Positions 57,701-64,000 of a stretch of DNA of 64,000 nucleotides are shown here, one piece after another. The stretch's first letter is position 1. Every line of letters starts with the position of its first letter. The stretch is from Rhizophagus clarus (Eukaryota; Glomeromycota; Glomeromycetes; Glomerales; Glomeraceae): positions 372,001 through 436,000 of the forward strand of contig BLAL01000215.1 in NCBI GenBank assembly GCA_015698045.1, read 5' to 3'. Both the position numbers and the translations under genes were made by a program. The notes under the pieces are model-generated. The model worked only from the letters and a program-made list of their open reading frames with translations, made no database searches and had not been told where the DNA came from.

Positions 57701-57785
57701 TTATTTTCATAACTTGACGATAAAAACCTTTTAAAAATTCCTTTAAAAAATTTTCATCATCCTTTGAAATGTTATACGATGTCAT
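54711..57785 (-). CDS. Sel1-repeat protein, paralogue of the 35-38.5 kb gene
   Basis: A single-exon frame of 1024 residues starts at ATG (57785). The N-terminal domain (1 to about 225) matches its paralogue: SKDDENFLKEFLKGFYRQ, YWFSSLIGFFYEH, AKYLLSFYYYKDI, LEISVCKDEI. About 21 Sel1-like repeats follow (from about 230 to 1005), the early ones of the type CAQNNLGYCYQNGIGIEKNE and the later ones with alternating 'AFELIKQLAE' and 'AFELYKIAA' forms. The C-terminus is short and Leu/Asn-rich. No signal peptide, TM or catalytic domain is visible; a cytosolic scaffold is the natural reading. The N-terminal domain has no name I recognise. The repeats are more diverged here than in the kinase-linked arrays, so this copy looks older or less recently amplified. 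Confidence 0.85.
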   Translation of the reverse strand: MTSYNISKDDENFLKEFLKGFYRQVMKIINYKKFDDILKEWVKYFLKINKKDPKIILKLMEDHKESEYWFSSLIGFFYEHDIIINNIEINNNIIIIDKDKSLKLYLFSVNHHNNDDDEKSNNFVSIYQILNIIIAKYLLSFYYYKDIIFYKRDLIEKELKNLEILNVMSQNQFENFNGLEISVCKDEINTIENYFDLLNKSSTNNKNNKDRIDYHIENKKKLLIELNNLGYSYQYGLGKEKDEFKAFEFYLKSSEEGNPCAQNNLGYCYQNGIGIEKNETKAFECYLKAANEGDFHAQYNLGICYQYGIGIEKNDKKSYELFLKSSKKEYSSAQYRLGDCFKNGIGIEKDANKAFVWYKKAAKGGNSDAENNLSNCYINGTGTEINLEEGIYWCIKAAENGNEASQYRLGICYEVGIMLKKDENKAFDWYTKAAKGGNSSAQTSMGYYYENGIGVEKDLEKAVYWYNKAAENGNGVAQYNLGICYEDGIGVGKDENKAFEWYTKAAKEGNPDAENNLGNCYKNGIGVEKDLEKAIYWYNKASENGNEIAQFNLGKCYENGTGVVKDESKAFRYFELSAKKEYLSAQFKLGYCYSNGIGTEVDKTKAFELYNMATERGHYDAQYNLSLLYQFGEGVNKDEKKSFELIEKLAEKGYLDAQFKLAYYYDKGIGTEVNKEKAFNLYTIASEKGDSDSQYNLSLLYQFGNGVDKDTKKAFELIKQLAERKYLDAQCLLGYYYSYGIGIEANKLKAYELYKIAAGNGHSAAQNNLGVLHERGEGVEKDFEKAFYWYNEAAKNDDEIAQYNLGKCYELGNGVNKDLVKAFEFYKKSAENGCIGAKFQLGYCFVNGIGIEVSKEKGFELYNEAAGEEYHYEKFINYKEIDNDLGKVNYWYHKAAEDDNKFALYKLGKFYESGKGVSEDFTRAFELYEKSANKGYIKAQYKLGNCYDKGIGTDINNEKAFELYTLAAKEGNSNAQKSLAFLYEQGTKIEKNLDNAIYWYKKAIENGCQEAKKSLDDLLLNNGN

Positions 57786-58967
57786 TGTATTTCAAATGGA
57801 GTTCTTAAAGTTTTGTTTTTTTAAAAAAAAAAAATGGATTTTTTTATTTATTTAACCGAATTAAGCCTGGCTGAATGTAAACCCTAATTTGGGGTGAACG
57901 ATCTTCATAATGGTACAATATCATCTGATTAACTCATTGACTAACCGTTACCGGTTAATCACGCAATCTCTTTTTGTGAACAAAAATTAGATTGTACAAG
58001 ATCAATAGATTATATGGTAAAAGGTACTGAGCCCGTGACCACGCCAACTTTTTATTTATTGTTTTTTTTTTTACCGGCAAAGAAATTAAAAAGTCCTCAG
58101 CTACACTTACAGGAAAGACACAAAAAAAGAAGTCTTCTAACCAAACAAGAGTAGAATAAAGATAAAAAAAAGGAAAGGATAATGGCGCCGGCAAGGCTGT
58201 CAAAAAGAATAAAAAGGTAGGAACAGATATAAGTTTTCGATGAACAATCTCTCTCACGTGACCAAATTAATGCGCAGAGATCAGCTTTTTGCGTGCTTTT
58301 TCCTTATTCTGTTTATGCTTTTATTTAATTCAGAAAATTTTTTGAAATCCTCATTTGAAGATTACTCAAGATAATTAATCTCGTAGGCTTAACAAAGTAA
58401 TGTTTCCATCAAACATATTTATATGAAAATTTTGACGTTTAATAATATTTCTGCAACAAGTATAAATGTAATGTTTATTAAGAAAATATTTATTTTCTAA
58501 TTTCCGTATTTCCACTTTATGAAAATAACAATCTTGGATAGCGTGCGATACTTTATATTTTTGGGCTTTTCATTCATGACTAAATTATGAAGGTTAAGAT
58601 TATTTAGGTATCATGTCACAGGCTAATCCTCACGCACCACCTATAGATAGACTTAATAATTATATCCAATCTATTACATAAAGAATTATTTCGAACGAAA
58701 AAAGTCGTAAAATTATTTCAAATTAGATAATTAATTAATACAAAATATTACATTCATTGAATAATTAAATAGTGCACTTTTTATTAATAATATGATAGAA
58801 AAACATTTTTACAAAGATAAATAAATTCATTGATTAATATTAAAGTTGACTTGAAGCATCCTTTTGCTGCGAATCTTAAATGGTTTAAAAACAATTGGCA
58901 ATTTAAGAGGTTCTATATAATACTAAATAATATAAATAATATAACCTATTATAACATCGTTGCGACT
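57786..58967. other. Intergenic region
   Basis: Contains upstream sequence of the minus-strand Sel1 gene and a G+C-richer stretch at 57860-58270. A 100-codon minus frame in that stretch starts only with GTG and is Phe/Leu/Pro-rich, so I do not call it. From 58380 on it is A+T-rich; a relic exon lies at 58621-58644. Confidence 0.5.
58621..58644 (-). pseudogene. Relic of exon 8 from a third copy of the two-TM gene
   Basis: The plus-strand word 'taatcctcacgcaccacctat' differs at one base from the matching part of exon 8 in both downstream paralogues ('taatccccacgcaccacctat'). It codes on the minus strand for the IGGAWGL part of TM2. Nothing else of the gene is recognisable around it. Confidence 0.45.
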
Positions 58968-61087
58968 TTATTGTTGACTATCATCACGTGATGCATCGGT
59001 TGTATAAGTTATATTTGATTGTGGTGTGGAATCAGTTGTCGAGGTTTGAATTACATTATCTGATGGCATAGTAATTGTTTGTTGTTGCGATGATGTAGTT
59101 TCAAGTGTTGTAGAAGATGTTGAATTCGTATTTTGATCATTAAACCCCTCTCTCACATCATTACGAATTTTATTTAAATATTTTACATCAACAACATATT
59201 CTCGTAAAAATATCTCTAAGCTATTAAGTCTGGATAGGAATAATTTATTTCGCTCGAATAAAGAAAGAGAATTTATTTGATGAACTTCAATATGATCAGG
59301 AACATCGGAAAATGGAATTATAGGTAGAGAATCTTTAAGCTTTTTTTGTGTCCAACGAGAAAATCCGCAACAGTACGATTGTACAGCTCCCCATGGTCGT
59401 AAGGTGTTCGTGCCTGTAAAGAAAAAGATTAATTTAAAGTTTTTTTATTTCAATAAATTAATAGATAAATAATACAAAATTACCAAAAAGAAATTTATAA
59501 ATTGCTGCCGTTAATCCCCACGCACCACCTATCAAACCCAAACCCCCTAAGTACTGTACGATCATGAATATTCACATTAATAATTTTAATTCATAAAGTT
59601 GATCAAATACTTAAAAATACTTACTGTACGTGTTCTTTTAGATATCATATTTATTTGTTTAACTTGTTCAATTAGTAAAATCATAATGATTAAAGTGTAA
59701 CACAAAAAATACAAACCTGACGTCTCTATCTACTTGAATTGTATCAATATACTTAGGTTGTATAGTAAAGCTTATTACTTTTCCAGAATTATCATCTTGC
59801 ATGGGACCTTGAACTGAAAAAATACAATTAATTGTGGCAAATGTACATTGAAAAAAAAAGAAAAGAAAAATTTTTTTACTTACTTAAATCAGACATGATG
59901 TATGGTTTTATATCATATGTTGGGGGAACACCGAAATCATTCATCCAACTTGGTACTATAACTTCTCTAATTAGATGAGAAAACGTAAATATGTAGTTCT
60001 ACATAAAGGTTGTTAGTAAATATTAATACGATATATTTTACTACACGTAAAGTAATTCCGCATACAGTACCTGATTTGGCTTTATTATATACGAGTTCAT
60101 TGTAAAAACAAAGTCATCAAAATAATCAACTGAATTCTGATAGAATAAGTCACGTCCTAATATTTAAAATTAAATTGAGCTAGTTATATTAATTCTGGTC
60201 AGAATTAAACAATATTAACCTCTTTTTGATTATACGATACCTGAATCATAAGCCATTAAAGTTAACGCCCATGGTTGTGTAATTTCTTCATGAACGAAAA
60301 AATTCAAAATTACATGATTTACTGATTTACTAAAAAAAACATCCTTTGATGGTAGGTAACTTGTATAAAAATTTTTATCATAATATGATTGTTTTATGTC
60401 TCTTGAGCAATCTGCTGGTACAAACGCGCCATTCACCACTAAATGATCGATTAATAATTTTTTTATTAATGTTAATAATTAATTAATAATTATAACAACT
60501 TTCTTTTTTTAAGTGACCTACTATGAACTTCTTGACAGACAACACTGGTATTATAATAAATAGTACCAAAATGCAAATCTATAATAATAATAATTATAAA
60601 AAGTAATTTGTAATTAAACAATTAAAACAGGACCCCGAACAATATATAAATAGGTAACAACTAACAAATTTTTGGCAAAAATTTACTATTAGCTTTACGC
60701 ATTTTTTCAGGGCCGGAATTATTATAATGTCGGTCTATTACTAAATAAAGTAATAAATCCCTGACCATATTTATCTAAATAAGGAAAGATTTTCATAATT
60801 ATTTTTGCCTATTCTACGCATTATACTTTTCTGTTACCTATTTCAGTAATGCTCAGGGTCCTATTAAAACATTTAAAATTTCATTCTTAATTACTTGGAG
60901 GTCGAACGCCATCAACATTAGCATAATAAGTTACGATAGTCGGGGCATCTTGATTTACTCCAATTATCAAAATTGCGAGATAACCTGCCAAACTAGATAT
61001 AAGAATGATCATTGTAAAAATTTTTAATCCAAAAAGGTGTTTAGGTTCACTACGACGATGTTTGCCTAAAAAATTTGACAAATCCAT
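58968..61087 (-). CDS. Two-transmembrane protein of unknown function, nine exons (copy A)
   Basis: Minus-strand exons in order: 61087-60895, 60578-60522, 60438-60241, 60156-60071, 59998-59884, 59813-59717, 59634-59625, 59553-59484, 59413-58968. That gives 423 residues, with GT-AG introns in phase throughout. TM1 is at about 23-44 (IFTMIILISSLAGYLAILII). A loop of roughly 205 residues follows, with Cys, Asp and Tyr and the conserved block VPSWMNDFGVPPTYD. TM2 is Gly-rich at about 254-275 (GLGLIGGAWGLTAAIYKFLF). A cytosolic-type tail has RPWGAVQSYCCGF, a Leu-rich coiled coil and a Ser/Thr/Gln-rich end. Exon 7 is only 10 nt. Intron 1 (316 bp) holds a MITE. I do not recognise the family; the plan resembles two-TM receptors or channels but no motif supports that. 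Confidence 0.8.
60629..60862. mobile_element. 234-bp MITE with 8-bp target duplication in intron 1
   Basis: Terminal inverted repeats AGGACCCCGAAC... and (reverse complement of right end) AGGACCCTGAGC... match at 24 of 30 positions, ending in a shared AATAGGTAAC. The element is flanked by perfect 8-bp direct repeats ATTAAAAC (60621-60628 and 60863-60870). An 8-bp duplication is typical of hAT elements. The paralogous intron (63426-63514) is 89 bp and lacks it. Confidence 0.85.
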
Positions 61088-61774
61088 GATTTTTTACAGG
61101 TCTTCCAAAGATTTTTTAAAAAAGAATTCGATGCGAATATACCAAATTTATAATAAAAAGATATTAGCTATAAATAGTAACTTCCGAAGATAGGGGTGTT
61201 TATTTTTTTCGGATTGTTCGAGTTTGGATCGTGAAACAAATTTGTTCAATCGGGTATCAATTATTATTTACGTAAACATTGCGAGTTATGACATTATGAC
61301 AGTACATTTATATTATTATTATAATATCAGTGAAAAGTGAGATTTTGGTTTACCAATATTCGAATCGGCTTGTTATTCGTTAACTTCGTTAACTAGTCTT
61401 TAAAAAAAATAGTTTGTGAAAATATCATATCTACTGATTTGCCAATTAATTTATCATATAACTGATTGATCAGATATGTTAATTCGTATATTCTATAAAA
61501 CATTTCGATCGGCAAACGCTAATTTTAAATTATTAATTCATGGAAAAACTTAATGGCGCACTTTAAACAAATTCATAAACACTTTATTGTTATAAAATCA
61601 TAAGATTGGATTTGTTGACCTAAAGCCCCTTTGCTGTGAGATCTCAAATATGTAAAAACAGATAGACAAAATTAATTAAACGCATAAATTGTGTAGCAAA
61701 TGCATTTTACGTTGTACTACATAATTTATTTGTTAACACGTACAATTTTTTTAAAAAATACAAATAATATTATA
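61088..61774. other. Intergenic: promoter of copy A and 3' region of copy B
   Basis: On the minus strand TATAAAT (plus 61146-61152, in the word 'ccaaatttata') lies about 59 bp before the copy A ATG. The same 'ccaaatttata' word stands upstream of copy B. Near 61625 the word 'cctttgctgtgagatctcaaat' resembles 58861-58880 downstream of copy A, so 3' flanks were also duplicated. No gene is seen in between. Confidence 0.55.
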
Positions 61775-63707
61775 TCAGTCAATTATATTAGCGTTATTAT
61801 TGTTGTTAAGTAGTTCGTTACAAATGTGATGTGGTGTGGAATCAGTCGTCGAAGTTTGAATTAAATTATTTGGTGATATTGTAATTGTTTGTTGTTGCGA
61901 TGATATAGTTCCAAGTGTAGTAGTAGATACTGAATTTGTATTTTGGTTATTAAATCTCTCTCCCGCATTATTTGTCTTGTTTGCATTATCACGAATTCTA
62001 TCTAAATATTGAACATCAACAACATATTCTTGTAAAAATAACTCTAAGCTTTTAAGTCTAGTTAGTAATAATTTATTTTGTTCGGCTAAAGAAAGAGAAT
62101 TTATTTGATGATCTTTAATATCGGAGTCATCGGAAAATGGAATAATAGGTAGAGAATCTTTAAGTTTTTTTTGTGTCAAACGAGAAAATCCGCAACAGTA
62201 CGATTGCACAGCTCCCCATGGTCGTAAGGTGTTCGCGCCTATGAAAATCAAAGAAAATAATTAAATCTTTTTACCTCAATAAATTAAAAAGCGAGGTGAA
62301 ATGAATATCGAGCGATAAAGCCTACCAAAAAGAAATGTATAAATTGTTGCCGTTAATCCCCACGCACCACCTATTAAACCCAATCCCCCTAAGTACTGTA
62401 CGATGAACATTCAAATTAATAATTTCATAAATAAAATAAATGAAATTGATTGAGCTATTCGATAAATACTTACCGTATGTGTTCTTTAAAATATTATAAT
62501 TTTTTATTTAATATATTCAGTTAGTAAAAATAATAGATTACAAGTATAAACGATGATACAAACCTGACTTCTCTGTCTACTTGGATGGTATTAATATACT
62601 TAGGTTGTATCATAAAGTTCATTAGGTGTCCCGATTTATCGGTTTGAGAGGGACTTGCGACTGAAAAAAAAATATAATAAATGTAAATCAAAAAAAAAAA
62701 AATAATAATAATAATAATAATTTACTTACTTAAATTAGATGTGATGTATGGTTTCCGTTCATACGTTGGAGGAACACCGAAATCATTCATCCAACTTGGT
62801 ACTATAACTTCTTTAACTAGATGATAATATATAAATGTGTAATCCTACAAAAAGAAAGTTTCTTGTAAATATTAATGTGATACTTTTTACTGTACGCAAA
62901 ATGATTTTGTATATACCTGTCCAGGCATTAATGTATATGTGTTCATTGAACCATCAATGCCATTATTTGGATCTTGATAGTATAAGTCATTTTCTAAACA
63001 ATTATAAATTGAGCTGATTATAAAAATTTCGACTAGATTTAGTAAAATTTATTAATATCTTTTTGATTATACAATACCTGAATCATAAGCCGTTAAACTC
63101 ATATCCCATAGTTTTTCAGGCGTAATTTCTTCATTAATAGAAAAAAATAACATTATATAATATAACGATTTCTTAGTAAATAAAACATCTTTTGACGGTT
63201 GATAGTCTGTCAAATAATTCTTTGTTTCCTCATCGTATGATTGTTTTATGTCTTTTGAGCAATCTACTGGTAATAAGTCTCCATTATTCACCACTAAACG
63301 AAAGATAAATTATTTTTTAAGTAAACAATTACTAATTTATGGACATCTTTACTTTTAAAATTACTTACTATAACCTTCAGCACAGATATAAATACTGGTA
63401 TTATAAACACTTTTAAAATGCATACCTAATATAACAATAATAAAAAATAAAATTATTTCTTGTTAATATATAATTTATAATAATTAAAAACTTTAACATT
63501 TCATTCTATATTACTTGGAGGTCGAACGCCATTAACATTGTCATAAGAAGTTATGATAATCGGTGCATCTTGGTTCACATCAATTATTAAAATGGCGAGA
63601 TAACCTGTCAAACCGCATATGAGAATGATCATTGTGAAAATTTTTAATCCCAAAAGATGTTTAGGTTCACTATGGCGATGTTCACCTAAAAAATTTGATA
63701 AATCCAT
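61775..63707 (-). CDS. Two-transmembrane protein of unknown function, nine exons (copy B)
   Basis: Minus-strand exons: 63707-63515, 63425-63369, 63293-63078, 62993-62917, 62844-62730, 62660-62564, 62483-62474, 62395-62326, 62238-61775. That gives 432 residues. Seven of nine exons match copy A in role and phase with identical or nearly identical length; exon 3 is 18 bp longer and exon 4 is 9 bp shorter. TM1 (IFTMIILICGLTGYLAILII), the VPSWMNDFGVPPTYE block and the Gly-rich TM2 (about 257-278) are conserved, as is the Leu-rich coiled coil (SLSLAEQNKLLLTRLKSLEL). The C-terminal 20 residues differ from copy A (HICNELLNNNNNANIID), apparently through a frame change after STTDSTP. The ATG at 63707 is chosen because it matches copy A; a TTG in frame 9 bp upstream is not a start. 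Confidence 0.8.
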
Positions 63708-64000
63708 TATTTGCAAGTTTTCTTTTTTTTTTTTTGAAATTGAATTTAAAGCAAATATGACTGACTCTAAGCCAAATTTATAAAAACACGAAAGTTATAA
63801 ACGGTGGTAATATTATATGTATATTTTTAAACTAGGATTGCGTTCCAATTTTATTAAAATAATGGTACAGAATCATTGATACAAACACCCTGCCATAAAT
63901 GGTAATATTATAATGAATCAAAGCAAGATATCCTCACAGAACTTAATTTCTTAATATACAATAACTGTATATTTATCTTACTATTATGCTTTACAGTTAC
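63708..64000. other. Promoter of copy B and flank
   Basis: Minus-strand TATAAAT (plus 63776-63782, 'ccaaatttata') is about 69 bp before the copy B ATG, matching copy A. The remaining sequence to the window end is A+T-rich with no feature I can support. Confidence 0.5.

Noticed and set aside
57955-58257. 100-codon minus-strand frame with hydrophobic N-terminus
   Set aside because: Starts only with GTG, is Phe/Leu/Pro-rich across pyrimidine runs, and has no ATG or splice support.

Overview
The window reads as nuclear DNA of an arbuscular mycorrhizal fungus, most probably Rhizophagus or a close relative (Glomeromycotina). This is inferred from style, since no rRNA or species marker is present. 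It is strongly A+T-rich. Genes have short GT-AG introns (mostly 65-101 bp). Arrays of Sel1-like (TPR-type) repeats and tyrosine-kinase-like (TKL) protein kinases dominate. Decayed LINE retrotransposons and small foldback/MITE elements fill much of the rest. No tRNA, rRNA, CRISPR or bacterial operon structure was seen.

Layout. 1-290: diverged second copy of the promoter that drives the UDP-glycosyltransferase gene near 20.7 kb. 0.64-8.1 kb: long LINE (copy 1) with 104-bp monomers and a polypurine tract upstream, ORF1 with a CCHC knuckle, and a broken endonuclease/reverse transcriptase ORF2. 9.85-14.88 kb: gene for a 1598-residue protein with about 31 Sel1 repeats, a Cys4 motif and a kinase domain. 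15.8-19.7 kb: 5'-truncated LINE (copy 2) keeping RT, RNase H and a C-terminal Cys/His motif, abutting a kinase pseudogene (to 20.28 kb). 20.73-22.70 kb: five-exon UDP-glycosyltransferase. 22.7-35.0 kb: gene-poor, with one small orphan gene (26.8 kb), decayed gene fragments and several foldback or tandem repeats. 35.0-38.5 kb (minus): Sel1-repeat protein with its own N-terminal domain. 41.0-44.9 and 47.7-52.1 kb: two tandem five-exon genes coding kinase, transmembrane segment, then Sel1 array. 54.7-57.8 kb (minus): paralogue of the 35-38.5 kb gene. 58.97-61.09 and 61.78-63.71 kb (minus): tandem pair of nine-exon genes for an unnamed two-transmembrane protein family, each with a 10-nt microexon.

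How they fit. Five Sel1-array genes in three architectures (array then kinase; kinase, TM, array; N-terminal domain then array) lie within about 48 kb. Several show very recent in-frame array expansion (216-bp or 864-bp units). That pattern resembles the highly internally conserved repeats of fungal non-self-recognition receptors. A signalling or recognition role is a hypothesis, not something the sequence proves. The best supported new observations are: the inverted kinase-TM-Sel1 topology; the 864-bp array amplification; the obligatory 10-nt microexon; two MITEs sitting in introns of just one member of each tandem pair; and the reciprocal Trp/TGA differences between the two LINE copies.
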